Shown: piece by piece, positions 33,931 through 44,746 of the stretch
How the letters are laid out: each line of letters begins with the position of its first letter
Position numbering within the stretch: position 1 is the stretch's first letter
Assembly: GCA_037044905.1 (NCBI GenBank)
Contig: JBAOKB010000144.1
Coordinates: forward strand, 2,170,001 to 2,234,000
Length of the DNA stretch: 64,000 bases
Source of the DNA: Hortaea werneckii
Lineage: Eukaryota > Ascomycota > Dothideomycetes > Mycosphaerellales > Teratosphaeriaceae
Direction of reading: 5' to 3'
Notes under the pieces: model-generated
The model's input: the letters and a program-made list of their open reading frames with translations, nothing else
Database searches by the model: none
Told to the model about the DNA's origin: nothing
Position numbers and translations under genes: made by a program

Positions 33931-35150
33931 CTAATCCGTAGGTGCGTGCTTGAAGAGGAATGACACGCTCTCGCCGTTATGTGTTCGTCTGCATGCCTCG
34001 GCCAGCTAAACAATGGTTGTCAGTATCAGACGAGCTCGCTATGGATAATGTCTGAGACGACATACCGTAGGACTAATGTCGATTGTCTCAATCCGATCAC
34101 ATCTCTTCTTCTTCTCGTCGTGTGGTACTGTGTTCGTGACAACCAGCTTCTTCAGCTGGCTGCCGTTCAGCTTCTCGATGGCGTTGCCGCTCAAGATGCC
34201 GTGCGTCACTATGGCAATGGCTTCCCGAGCTCCGTGCTCCATAACGACATCGGCGGCTTTGACGAGTGTGCCGCAAGTGTCGGCCATATCGTCCACGATG
34301 ATAGCCACGCGGTCGCGCACATCACCGACCAGTACCATGCGAGAAACTTCGTTTGGTCGTGCGCGCTCCTTGTGAATCAGCGCGAAGCCGAGGTCAAGCC
34401 CATCGGCTATCGAAGTCGCTCTGTCCGTCGTCAATACCCTAGTCTTATGTCTTTTCCCGGAAAGCGAGCATCCTTACCTCTTCGCACCACCAGCATCAGG
34501 ACTAACAATAACGCAATCCCTGACCGGCAAGTTATCTCTAATCCACCTCAGCGTGCTCGGCTCGGCATAAAGGTTGTCGACCGGCACATTAAAGAAACCC
34601 TGGATCTGGCTTGCATGAAGATCCATGGTGATTACGTGGTTGCACCCCGCCGTCTGCAGCATGTTGGCCATGAGCTTGGCGGTGATAGGAGCCCTACTCT
34701 TATCCTTCTTGTCCTGGCGGGCGTAGGGAAAGTTGGGCAGGACGGCTGTGATACGGCGCGCAGAGGCGGTCCGACAGGCGTTGATAAGGATCAATAGCTC
34801 CATGATGTGATCGTTGATATTTCCCGGCTCGGTAGACTGAAGAATGAAGACTGGCAAGATCCTGTATTAGTATGCCTGTCGCAAACCTTCATCTTCAGTT
34901 TTGGCGTAGTTGGCGGTACATACCGTCCTCGTCTCGGACTGACTCGCCAATGGAGATGCTAGATTCATTGTTGCTATACTGCAGCACCATGATCTTCGCT
35001 AATTCTATCCCCAGTCTGCGCCGCCGCATGTGTTAGCGAGCCCAACTTGACTTCACTCTGGCTGTCGCTCATCCTTTACCTATCCGCTACCAGCTTAGCC
35101 AGCACCCCATGGCTGTTGCCCGTAAGGAGTTTGATAGAGTTGGTCGCCAT
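33931..35150 (-). CDS. Ribose-phosphate pyrophosphokinase (PRPP synthetase)
   Basis: Makes PRPP from ribose 5-phosphate and ATP for purine, pyrimidine, histidine and tryptophan synthesis. Five exons (minus): 35150-35080, 35015-34924, 34850-34478, 34420-34066 and 34005-33931, with introns of 57-73 bp. All phases agree and give 321 residues. Visible family parts: MATNSIKLLTGNSH start; YSNNESSISIGESVRDEDVFI; flexible-loop region PYARQDKKDKSRAPITAKL; MDLHASQIQGFFNVPVDNLYA; VIVSPDAGGAKR; and the PRPP-binding loop VDDMADTCGT. An ATG two codons upstream (35156) is also in frame. Yeast has five PRS genes that form complexes; this one is of the short, insertion-free kind. Confidence 0.95.
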
Positions 35151-35622
35151 GGCCATGCGAACCAACAATTTGTATCTTGGAAGATGTACGAGGTTGGTAG
35201 ACTATCATGTTGCAAATAGTGCAAGCTTTTGTGCTTGTCTGGAAGCTGCAAAGACAGGCACTGAGGTCAGCTCGGCCCGTGTACCGCACTTTTCGCGGGG
35301 TCTTGGCATTTAGAGCAGCCTGTAGACAGGGCAAGTGAGCTATAAAAGAAATCATGTGATGTGAAAAGTGAACACTGGCCGGCAGAAAAGACGTGGATGG
35401 AAACAGTTGGATGTAAGAAAAAGTCTGTAAGATTTTGGTGTAAAGAAGCAGCTTTTTGATACACTAGCAGCCGCCTCATAGCCGCTAAATGTATGCTACG
35501 TGAGAGAACGCCGAAGACGCCCTTGCGATGCTCATGGCGCTGGGTATCGCGCCTCTCCTCGCTCATTGCAAAAGCATGCCATGATTTCGCGCTCTCCTCT
35601 ACTCCTTCACTGCGCTCGTAAT
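35151..35622. other. Intergenic, nothing recognised
   Basis: 472 bp between two minus-strand genes, holding the PRPP synthetase promoter and the eS6 3' UTR. Confidence 0.4.
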
Positions 35623-36522
35623 CTACTTGCGCATGCTGGAAGCACGCCTCTTCCTGATCTCGGCCTGCTTGGCCTTCTCCTCGGAGACACGCTTGTGCAT
35701 GATCTGGGCGTAGTCGTTCTGATGAGAAGATTAGCACAGCACTCCAATTCGGCGATCGATTGAGGGATGCGACTTACGGCCGCGTCCTTGGCAGCCTCCG
35801 CCCGGCGACGCTTGAGTGCGATCCGGTGGCGCTTGTGCTGGAGACGCTGGGGAGTGACCAGGCGCTGGATGCGCGGGGCCTTGGTGTAAGGCTTCGCGCC
35901 CTCCTTCTTGGGCTGGACCTCGCGGCGGATGACGAATTTGCGGACCTACGGACAGCACTTCGTTAGCACTTGTGTGGTCTCAGACTCAGCCAAAGCCGAC
36001 ATGCGGACAGAGGCTGGCGAAGAGGAAATAGAGTGCTCGACTCTGTGGTACGAGGAGCAGACTCACATCGTCTTCCTTGCTGAGACCGAAGAAGCGGCGG
36101 ATCTTGGTGGCACGCTTCGGGCCCAGACGCTTGGGGTGGACAGTGTCCGTCAAGCCGGGAATGTCGTTGTCACCCTGCTTCACGACGGCCAGAGCCAGGA
36201 CAGCCAGGTCCATGGCGACAATGCAGCCGCGAACACTCTTCCTCTTGCGCTCACCAGTCTTGCGAGGACGGTAGCAGCTGTGGCCGGCGCTGAGGAGCAG
36301 GCGCACACGGGTGGGGTGCATGACACCCTGCTTCATCGGGAAACCCTGCTTGTCGTTGCCACCAGTGATCTTGAAGATGTAGCCCTTGAACTCATCGCCA
36401 ACACTGTCGCCTGGGACTTCCTGGCCCATGCGGCGGTCCATGAAGACGCGCAGCTTGCGCTCGTCGTCGATCTCGACCAGCTTCTGCGAGCCATTGGCCG
36501 GGTAGGAGATGTTGAGCTTCAT
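35623..36522 (-). CDS. 40S ribosomal protein eS6
   Basis: Small-subunit ribosomal protein and target of TOR-linked S6 kinase signalling. Three exons (minus): 36522-36067, 35945-35778 and 35718-35623; introns are 121 and 59 bp, both in phase 0. The product has 239 residues, close to the yeast protein. It starts MKLNISYPANGSQKLVEID, has FMDRRMGQEVPGD, KGYIFKITGGNDKQGFPMK, and SAGHSCYRPRKTGERKRKS, and ends in a basic helix and the RKRRASSMRK tail. The RRASS site at the very end is where S6 is phosphorylated in other fungi. No frame break occurs in this gene. Confidence 0.97.
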
Positions 36523-37160
36523 CTTTGCGGCGACGAAGCGACAACTGTCGGGGGTGGTAAGGTGGTTGTCGACGGAGGTGGCAGACGGCCTTGATGTTCA
36601 AAGCCAAACTTCGCTGGCCAGAATGAAAATGCTGGCGAAGTGCGAGGCTTGGCGAAGTCGGGGGCGGCTAATCCCCTACTCCGCGCGGAATTACTGCGCT
36701 TGAAGCCTGAGCTTTGCAACGCGCTCTACTACTTGGTAGTAGCAATGTACATCAGCCGCTGCCATAACGCCAATTATTTCTTGCAAAATCAATATGGATA
36801 CTGATTGCAGAGATATTAATAGAGTATTTCTGTCATTGACTAATTAAATATGCCGTGCTCCTTGCGACCGAGCTTTGAAAGACCACGATGAAGTCCACAG
36901 AACCTCACCCGTAGCTAAGCAAACACCTGGTATACGCAAGCAAAAAGTTGGTCAAATTAGACCAATATCTGCGCAGACAGGGATCTCGGAACATTAGATT
37001 AGAAACGCGATCATTTTGTGGCGTGAGTAAGGTCTTTGAGTCGATCTGTGCACAAGTACTCGAAATGCACACAAGGACGAGTCCAAATGATATCTCAAAA
37101 TCTTATTAATGATGAAAAAGTTAGGAACTTATTACTATGTTACCCGCTCCAAATGACTTT
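36523..37160. other. Intergenic, nothing recognised
   Basis: 638 bp holding the eS6 promoter and the 3' end region of the MFS transporter gene. An AT-rich stretch lies at 36770-36860. Confidence 0.4.
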
Positions 37161-38987
37161 CTACGATACCTTCGCAGCTGTTTCCTGATAACCCCGATCC
37201 GACTCCTCAACATGGCTTGAAATGCTTGCCTTCCTTTCGGCTTCTTCCAATCTATTCTCCAAGTCATGCTGTTCGTAATCTTTCATGTTCATCGTGGGCA
37301 CGAACAATGGAGCATTGGTGAACAAGATAATTCATCTCTTCAAGAGGACGTTTCTTCGTCTCTGGTTGGAAGGCCCAGAAGAAGAGAGCATTGGTGAAAT
37401 TGCAAACCACCTAGAACAATTGTTAGCGGTCACTTGTCGAGGATAGATTTAGAAGCTAGGAGCCACTCACGAAGAGAATATAGTACCGCCAGCCTACGCT
37501 CTCCATGGCAATAGGGGTGACCTGGCCAATCAGAGTGTTGAATGCAAAAGAGACCATGACACCGATGGAAACACCTTTAGCACGTGTGCGAGTGTCGAAC
37601 ACTTCGGCGGGCACAATCCCTAAGAAGCACATCAGCATCCCTTCTCCGGCTGGCAAAGTTTGCAAGACTTACAAGACAGTGGGCCGTTGGTGCAGCTGAA
37701 GAAGAAGTTGTAAACCCAGGTGACGATGATGAAACCCCATTCAGCGCCAAGATTCTTTGACTCTCCAGGAGGGAAAGAGGCCAGTAAAGCTGTGGCGATG
37801 ATGAAGGTAACCATATTGCCAAGGTTACCACCAATCATGGTCCAGCGGCGACCAAGCTTGTCGATGAAAGCAATGCAGAGCGCCTGGGCAATGAGCGCGA
37901 TGATGGAGTTGATGCCCTGATATTTCAAGGTGTCACCAGTTGGTATCCCTATCTGGGCAAAGATGCTGACGTAGAGTATTAGCTTCCGTTTGCGCAGCGT
38001 CCGTGATTGTGGTTTAACTCTACTCACGTTGGGCTGTAATATTGAATTGCTGACACGCCAGTCATTTGTACGGAAGCTTGTATGGCCGTAACCAAAATAA
38101 GGCGTCGGAAGGAGCTCTTGCTCTTGAACAGCTCGAAGTACGACTTGGCTTCATGCTCGTGCTCGAAGCTAATCGCATCCTGGATCTGGTTGTACTCTGC
38201 CTGTACCCACGGATCACTCTCATTGCCGTGAGCGTGGAGTCTTGCGAGCGTCCTCAAGCCCTTCTCAGCTTGGCCGTGATCGATTAACCATCTAGACAAA
38301 TCAGCCTTGAGCGCTATATCAGTGATGCTGAAACTGACCTTGGAGACTCCGGGAAGAACATAATCAGTGCAGCAAGGATCACAGCAGGAACGATCTGAAT
38401 ACCAAGGGGAACCCGCCACTGCGCGCTGTTGTCTGCCGAGAAGTTCGTGTACGTGCCATAGGCGCACCAACTAGCCACGAGCGAGCCGATACCCAGCATG
38501 AACTGCTGCAGAGCGGTGACCATACCACGAATGTCTGGATGCGCAAGCTCTGCTTGGTAAAGCGGAATGATCATGACAAGAAAGCCGACACCGAGACCAG
38601 CAATGCCTATCTAACATTAGCCATCTGTCGTAGCCTGTAGGGGTTAAATTATTCATCCTTACATCTTCCAGCGTAAAGATAGTCCAAGCTTTGGGCACCG
38701 GTTTGTAAAGCGCCACCCAGGATGAAGATGATAGAGCCAAGCAAGATAGTAGATCGTCTTCCAAGGTAATCACCAGCAACGCCAGAGAACATTGCACCGA
38801 AGAAGGCTCCTCCGGTGAAGACGGAGACTACGGCGCCTTGTTCTGCTTTTGTCGGGTGGAATTGGATGTTGAAATTGTCAGAAGCAATAGCCTCCGCGAT
38901 GACACCAAGATCATAACCATAGAGGATAGAGCCCACGGAGGCGAATACCGAGACCAGGAACTGGTATACTTTCGGTGGAAGCGCCAT
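37161..38987 (-). CDS. MFS sugar transporter (hexose/pentose type), one one-base frame break
   Basis: Twelve-helix sugar porter of the plasma membrane. Six exons (minus): 38987-38663, 38606-38339, 38291-38028, 37965-37673, 37619-37471 and 37410-37161, with introns of 47-62 bp. Restored length is 515 residues. Family motifs: GSILYGYDLGVIAE in helix 1; GDYLGRRSTILLG between helices 2 and 3; FFPESPRWLIDHGQ; LGRRWTMIGG; LSWIVPAEVFDTRTRAKG; and the closing PETKKRPLEEMN. One extra base near 37323-37325 would shift the last ~55 residues; after it the usual FTNAPLFVPTMN tail appears and ends at 37161. Without the correction the protein would stop about 20 residues later. The neighbouring divergent arabinofuranosidase gene suggests a pentose substrate, which is inference. 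Confidence 0.92.
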
Positions 38988-39964
38988 GGCTGCTTTCAGT
39001 CTTTGGCGATGGCAGAATGAGACAACTCCACGGAGTCAACGACGGATATGGGAAGTTTTACAAATGCGGAGGATATCCTGGGCTCTTATTATATACCAGA
39101 CAGGCCGGCCATCGGCGACGTGCCCTAGCATGCTTGCTACTCGCGGGATCTGTAAGCTTTGGAAGCATATGCACGAGCTTGCGGGTGGCGCTCTCTCAAG
39201 CCCAAAGGGCCATATCCTCAATACTGTATCATGCGGAGCCCCATGTGTCCCCCGCCGGAGGCGAGGCCTCTTTCGGCTAGGCAATTTTTGTGCTGATCTT
39301 GGGCGATATCAGTCGGTACATGTTGCCAGCATCAGGATGATCGCATAACTGGAACGAATTTTATGCTTGTTGCATGACATAAATTCCAGCCGCTGATAGC
39401 GTCCTGGTCACGGCCGCTGTATCATCGTTCGCCATTGTCGTGAAGTTCTCTTGTCGGCTACTATCCGCAGTCCACTGTCGCACGTGAGAGAGAAAGGTGG
39501 AAGTGTCAACGTGACTTGGCGAGCTTCGGGACCTAGCAAGCCACTAGTCGGGATCAATTCTTCCGCCCTCCACTGCCGGCTGATGTGAATGCACTTCTTC
39601 CACCAATCCTCGCAACCGCTCGCATGAGAACGAGCTTCACGAGCGGCCTCCAGACCTGCCAGCCAAGAGCGACAAGACGGCGCCCTACCTATTCGCGCAT
39701 ATGATCCCTTTCACATACCGAGTGAAGCTTCCACCATGTCCGGTGGTGTCTCTTATCCGCTGCCAGCTGCTCGGTAGGTCCACTGTTGTGGACTGACGGC
39801 ATGGGGAACGGAAGGAATACGCTGTAAGTCGGCCATTGGAAGAGAAGTTCCAAGTTGCCAGCTTGCAGAGCCGCATAGAGCTCCAAAAAGGCGCGGACGC
39901 GCTCAGGAATAGTCACCTTGCCGATCACTCCCTTTGTCTTTTCTGTTGCAGTACACTGTAGAAG
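38988..39964. promoter_or_regulatory. Shared divergent promoter of the sugar transporter and GH51 genes
   Basis: 977 bp between two genes read outward. A TATA-like element for the transporter lies on the minus strand at about 39087-39097 (GGTATATAATAAG), about 100 bp before its ATG. A GGCTAG at 39275-39280 fits the XlnR core GGCTAR, and GCGGAG or CCGGAG strings near 39066, 39233 and 39254 fit the CreA consensus SYGGRG. Such short sites occur often by chance, so their function is unproven. Confidence 0.35.
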
Positions 39965-41672
39965 ATGTCCACTTTCACCAAGCTCTCAGCTGGCGAGCAG
40001 CCTTCGCTTTCCGTCTATCCGCGCCACAAACTGAACAAGATCAACGACAACATCTATGGCGGCTTCACCGAGCACATGGGCCGCTGTATCTACGGCGGTC
40101 TGTACGATCCCACAAACCCCAATAAGGATTTGATTGACTCAAACGGCTTCCGCAAAGATGTTATTGAGGCGATGAAGGAACTCAATGTGCCGGTCGTGCG
40201 GTATCCAGGTGGCAACTTCTGTGCTACGTACCATTGGCTGGATGGCGTAGGACCTAAAGAGCAGAGGCCGAGAAAGCCGGAGCTAGCATGGTTGGGTGTT
40301 GAGACGAATGAGTTTGGAACAGACGAATTCATGAAATGGTGCGAAGCAGTTGGAACGGAGCCATATCTCTGCTTCAACTTCGGGACTGGTGCGTAGTTAC
40401 CAAGCTTGAGTTTAGCGATCATAAGCCTTTGATACTGACCACTTGACAGGCACCTTAGATGAGGGTAAGCAACGAACTGCTTGCTAGAAATGAACGCGGT
40501 GACTGACATTCAATAGCTCTTGCGTGGGTGGAGTATTGCAATTCAACCCAGGATACCTATTACGCCAACCTTCGCCGGAAGAATGGTCGCGAAGAGCCAT
40601 ACAACGTGAAGTACTGGGCACTCGGTAACGAGACGTGGGGCCCTTGGCAAGTGGAGCAGGTCAGTCAGACAATCTACACTTCTCACGGGTGCTTAAATAT
40701 GAGGCTGACTGTTTGCAGATGACAAAAGAAGACTATGCCAAGAAGGCCTACCAATGGGCGAAAGCTATCAAGCTGCTTGATCCCAACGTTGTCCTAATTC
40801 TCTGTGGTGAGACAGGTCACAGCAGCTGGGATCACCACGTCCTTAAAGAATGTGTCAGGTTCGACACCCACTCCTGGGAGGTAGCACGACCGCCTCGCTC
40901 ATCGACATGCACTCTATTCACATTTACACCGCCTGCAACAAAGACCCTGTGAAGAATGCCTTCGCTCCTCTCTCGGCTGAGCGCGCAATTGAGATTTGCG
41001 CTGGTCTAATCGATCTCGCACGTATTGAGAACGGTGTGCCCGCTTCTGTGCCGCGCCAGACCATCTGCTTTGACGAGTGGAATGTCTGGGATCCTATGCG
41101 GGCACCTGGCGAGTCGGGTGCAGAGGAGAAATACAACCTCTCCGACGGCTTGGCGGTAGCCATCTGGCTAAACGTCTTCGTCAGGCAGAGCAAGTATGTC
41201 GGCATGGCGAATATTGCACAGTCTGTGAACGTGATTAGCCCTCTGATGACACACAAAGACGGCATCATGAAGCAGACTATTGGTGGCCAGTGCTGCTTTT
41301 CTGCAAATACATGCGCGGCTGGGTTGTCGGGAGCCATGTCAGCTGCGAGGAATACGGCGGAGCCACCGAACCGCAGTGGATCCAAGCTGCCAAAGAGACG
41401 CCGTGGTTGGATGTGAGTGCTACGATCAACGAGGAGGGTGTGGTCAGCTTGGTGGTTATCAATGTCAACCCTGAGAAGGACTTTGAGATCGAGGTGAAGG
41501 TGTGCAGCCAAAGGCTGGAAGTGTGAAGAGACATTTGATCACAGGGAAGAGTTGGGATGTGGTCAACACGAATGACAAGCAGGAGGTCGGTATCGAAGAG
41601 AGCGAGTGGGACGGCAAGGGCAAGACTGTGTTCCCTAAGCGAAGCATGGTGATGCTCAGGTGGCAGAGCTAA
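39965..41672 (+). CDS. GH51 alpha-L-arabinofuranosidase, three one-base frame breaks
   Basis: Removes terminal L-arabinofuranose from arabinan or arabinoxylan fragments. No signal peptide, so it is of the intracellular GH51 type. Exons: 39965-40388, a 15-bp micro-exon 40450-40464, 40517-40659 and 40719-41672. The micro-exon joins NFGTG to TLDEALAWVEY. Catalytic acid/base Glu lies in WALGNETWG and the nucleophile Glu in CFDEWNVW. The frame loses one base at each of three places: 40873-40874 (before GGSTTASLIDMHSIHIYT), 41280-41281 (before WPVLLFCKYMRGW) and 41508-41509 (before KAGSVKRHLITG). With three bases counted the length is 512 residues, as expected. The divergent MFS transporter suggests a shared role in pentose use. 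Confidence 0.9.
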
Positions 41673-42089
41673 ATTATTCCGCCTGCTCTCCAACACAGTG
41701 CCGAGACAACGTAAAGATAGACTAGAAAAAGAATAGAAGGCCTTTTGATCTTTGCTAGAATTCCTTCTGACAAGCTGAAGACGACTTCCCCTCCGGAGCC
41801 CCTCCGGAGCCCCTCTGGGCCCTTGTTTCACAACGATTTGTGGGCCTCCCCGGAATCAAGCCCCAGCAAAACTGGAGGCGGATGCTTTGAAGCAACTGAA
41901 GCAACACGTTCGTCATGTCAACGTACATAGGCAGGCATCTTTCGCCATAGGAACATCACGATGACTGCCCATTCCACCAGAGGTAAGTGAACAAAAACGT
42001 CGGGTACACTACATCGCCTATCATGCTTTTGCATTCAGTGGAACATCGAATTGCTTTTGCTCTTCCTCAAGTCCATTTCCCAAGACAAA
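41673..42089. other. Intergenic with short tandem repeat
   Basis: 417 bp between two plus-strand genes. At about 41788-41815 a CCCCTCCGGAG unit occurs twice and then in a diverged third copy (CCCCTCTGGG). A GTAAGT-containing stretch near 41980 might be a 5' leader intron of the next gene. Confidence 0.45.
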
Positions 42090-42811
42090 ATGAAGAACGA
42101 CGAGTTCAGTACTCGGCTCGCGAACCGTGTAGCGCAACATTACCAGCGTCTGCCATCTGTACCATGACAATCCAAGGGTCAAAACTAAGCGCTGTCTGGT
42201 TGCTCTCGCTGGTGGACCCGGATCCGGCAAGTCGACCATAGCCTCCGCCATTGCCGACAAAGTCTGCAAGCAAGGTATTAAATGCCAAGTCGTCAGTATC
42301 GAAGGCTTTATGAAGCCCAAAGCGGCGCTTCGGAGCGAGGAAGGAGGTCAGGAAACGCGGCACGATTGAAAGCTTCGATGGCGACGCGGTAGTGGATATG
42401 TTCAAGCGTCTTCGTGAGCTTGGTCCTGGCCACGAACTCTGGGCTCCCTCTTTCGACGAAGCAAAGGCCGATCCTGTCCCGGAGTCTCAACTCATCGAGG
42501 CAGACAGTCAAGCCGTCATCTTCGAGGGCATCTACCTCTTAGCTGACGTTGAGCCGTGGAACCAGATTGAGCATCTTGTGGACGAGAAATGGTTCATCCA
42601 CGTCCGACCTGAGCTTTGCAGAGAACGCGTGGCGGGACGGAGAGTCGACAAAGGTTTCAGCAAAGATATGAAAGAGGCTTTGAAGAGCTATGACGAGTTT
42701 GATGGGAAGAACAATGACTTCATCGGGCGCCACCGCTATCAGACTGATTTGATTATCGAGAGCAATGAGGAGCTAGGTATAAGGGAGCCCGATGGTAAAG
42801 AGATCAAGTAG
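42090..42811 (+). CDS. P-loop kinase of the uridine kinase/phosphoribulokinase type (YFH7-like), two one-base frame breaks
   Basis: ATP-dependent small-molecule kinase; the substrate is not known for this fungal group. The start MKNDEFSTRLANRVAQHYQ fits the usual N-terminal helix. The Walker A motif is ALAGGPGSGKSTIA in the next frame, then QVVSIEGFMKPKAAL. The frame gains one base between 42151 and 42163, and again at 42343-42344, after which RGTIESFDGDAVVDMFKRLR and the long C-terminal part continue to the stop at 42809-42811. Restored length is 239 residues. The C-terminal half contains VIFEGIYLLADVEPWN and RHRYQTDLIIES. It could be a pseudogene, but the regular pattern of one-base steps argues for sequence errors. 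Confidence 0.78.
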
Positions 42812-43280
42812 GTGAGGAAGGGCTTGAGTGCGATTAATTCGGATTTGGCGGAGAAGGTCGAAATGACATGCAAAACAACCATGAGAATGCTTGCACATTG
42901 CCTCCTGTCGCTTTGCCGAAAGAAATGCTATCCTTATCCAAGCTCCGTACAATTATCTTGCCCTGATGCTAATGTCTTTATCCTTCTTCCCAGCAATTGA
43001 AGTCAAATTCTCGTCAAGATCTTTTTACCTCACCCGCCAACTTGATCAATGTCCTTTACAAAGCCGCCAATAGTTATCCATAATTGATATTCATTCAATT
43101 CGGATGGAATGTTTGATTTAAACTGAGACTGATCTTAATTGTGTTCGTGTTTAACTTTGTTTGCGTCATCATCTACGTCGTGCTATAGAGAAGCTGTAGA
43201 CATTTCCAACCCCTAGAGGTATACACTATCCTGTATTGGCAGGGTTGATGGCCTCGTATGTGGCAGTTTACAACATCGCT
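42812..43280. other. Convergent intergenic region
   Basis: 469 bp, AT-rich, between the converging kinase and HsbA genes. Confidence 0.4.
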
Positions 43281-44099
43281 TTAGTTGTAGGCAGCGATAG
43301 CACGCTGGAAATCAGCGTCAATGGCGTCCAGAGCAGCATTCTGTGTCGAGGATTAGCTTTGTGCAACATATCATCTCTGTATGGAATACTTACAGCCTGA
43401 GTCTTCTTGTCAGAAGCGGCCTTGTTCACGAGGGCAGCGCCGAGATCGTCGGTCTCGCTAGAAAGAAGTCAGCCTTGAATTCTTCTTGTTGATATTGTGT
43501 TGCATGTGGCTTTACCTCTTCAGGTTGTCCAAGTCATCGCGAACGGTTCCAGCCAGACCAGCGCTCTGGAACTGGCTCATCTTGTTGATGATGGCGGTGA
43601 CGGCGGAGTCAATGTTTGGCTCCAAAGTGTTGTTGATGTAGTCAATCTGGGCAAATATCAGCGACTGGGCGACTACGAGTCTACAGGCATGGTCACTTAC
43701 AATGTCCTGGCTGTCGCTGCTGGACACAGGGCCAGAGGCCTTAGCGTTGCTCGTGGCGGACTTGATGGAATCCTCGAGGTTGCTCTCCGCTTATACATAA
43801 TTAGAATTTGCTAAGGTAGGGGTGTATATGGCATTTGAAGTGGTAAACCAACCGTTCTGAACCGGTATGGCTCCGAAGAGGCCGCCAGAGTAGTTGTTGG
43901 TCGCATCGGTCAGAGAGACGACATCGCCATTGATGTCCATCTGTACGCCCAAGTCAGTCTCTGATTGCTGTCGGCCTGAGGGTCGCCTGGTGCAGCTTAC
44001 CAAGTCAGACTGGATTTGAGCGGCATCGCGTCGGATGACCTTGCTGGTGGCAGCCGTGATGCTGACGGCAGCAAGGAGCATGTTCTTGAGGGCGACCAT
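43281..44099 (-). CDS. HsbA-type hydrophobic surface binding / cell wall galactomannoprotein
   Basis: Small secreted protein that in Aspergillus binds hydrophobic surfaces and can recruit cutinase-like enzymes; related proteins are wall galactomannoproteins. Six exons (minus): 44099-44001, 43940-43853, 43789-43701, 43646-43516, 43457-43394 and 43340-43281; introns are 53-63 bp. All phases agree and give 176 residues. The signal peptide is MVALKNMLLAAVSITAATS, followed by a KVIRR dibasic-like site. The rest is mostly helical with Ala, Ser, Asp and Asn: DATNNYSGG, LEDSIKSATSNAK, IDYINNTLEPNIDSAVTAI and ETDDLGAALVNKAASDKK. Intron 2 uses the less common donor GTTGGT. Five introns in 530 coding bases is dense but known for this family. 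Confidence 0.88.
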
Positions 44100-44362
44100 T
44101 TTGCTAGGTGGACTGAGAGTCTATGATTCCAGATAAAAGTTGGATGGAGTTGAGGATGTGAAGGTTTCTTTTTCAAGATTGTTGTGTTGATGTGGTTGTC
44201 GATTGATCTGAATTGTCGAACGGCACGCCCTCCTTTATAGTGTTCTTCTTCTCTGTACCGCACAGTTATCCATTGTTGACAGTCGTGTACTACCCGTTCG
44301 GCCCTCGGTGATTCTGGTATTGAACTGGATTAAAGAGGGGGTCGCAATGCTAGGAAAACTAA
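44100..44362. promoter_or_regulatory. Upstream region of the HsbA gene
   Basis: The 150 bp before the ATG on the minus strand is an A/C-rich leader (CAACAACAATCTTG-like text) typical of highly expressed fungal genes. No clear TATA box was seen, apart from a TATAAAGG string on the minus strand at about 44232-44239 (CTATAAAGGAGGGCG), which is well placed about 135 bp before the ATG. Confidence 0.45.
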
Positions 44363-44746
44363 TACACCGCCGTTGATGCAGGCCAAGGAGTAGTCACAAA
44401 GACTCTGCAACGTTCAGCGAAGGCTGATGTTTCCATCCTTCCGCGAAAGAGGGAAAGTAGCGCATCACCACCAGAGGTTGTTGATGTGGATCGCTCCGGG
44501 TCTGAAGATGCTTCAGACGGGTAACGACCAAACCTACCATTGACAGTCGCAGAAGACATTGCCATCAAGAAGAAGCTCCCGAAGTGCCTGAAGCTACTGA
44601 TGCATGGCTTTGAAATGTGCAAGAACAAGGAGGCGAAAGAGACCGGGATCGACAAAGAATGGACGTTAGTTGCTAGCGAGAATGACTTCCCGATGCCCGA
44701 ATTTCTGGTGGTCATGAAGAGGATACTGGGTCTGCCCAGGAGCTAG
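44363..44746 (+). pseudogene. Coding-like relic with an in-frame stop
   Basis: One frame is open from 44363 to 44746 except for a TAA at 44519-44524. Before the stop it reads like a disordered coding segment (LPRKRESSASPPEVVDVD, then SGSEDASDG). After it comes a helical, charged piece (AEDIAIKKKLPKCLKLLMHG, then NDFPMPEFLVVMKRILGLPRS). No start codon or family is evident. It may be an exon of an unrecognised gene, a relic, or chance. I cannot name a function. Confidence 0.3.
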
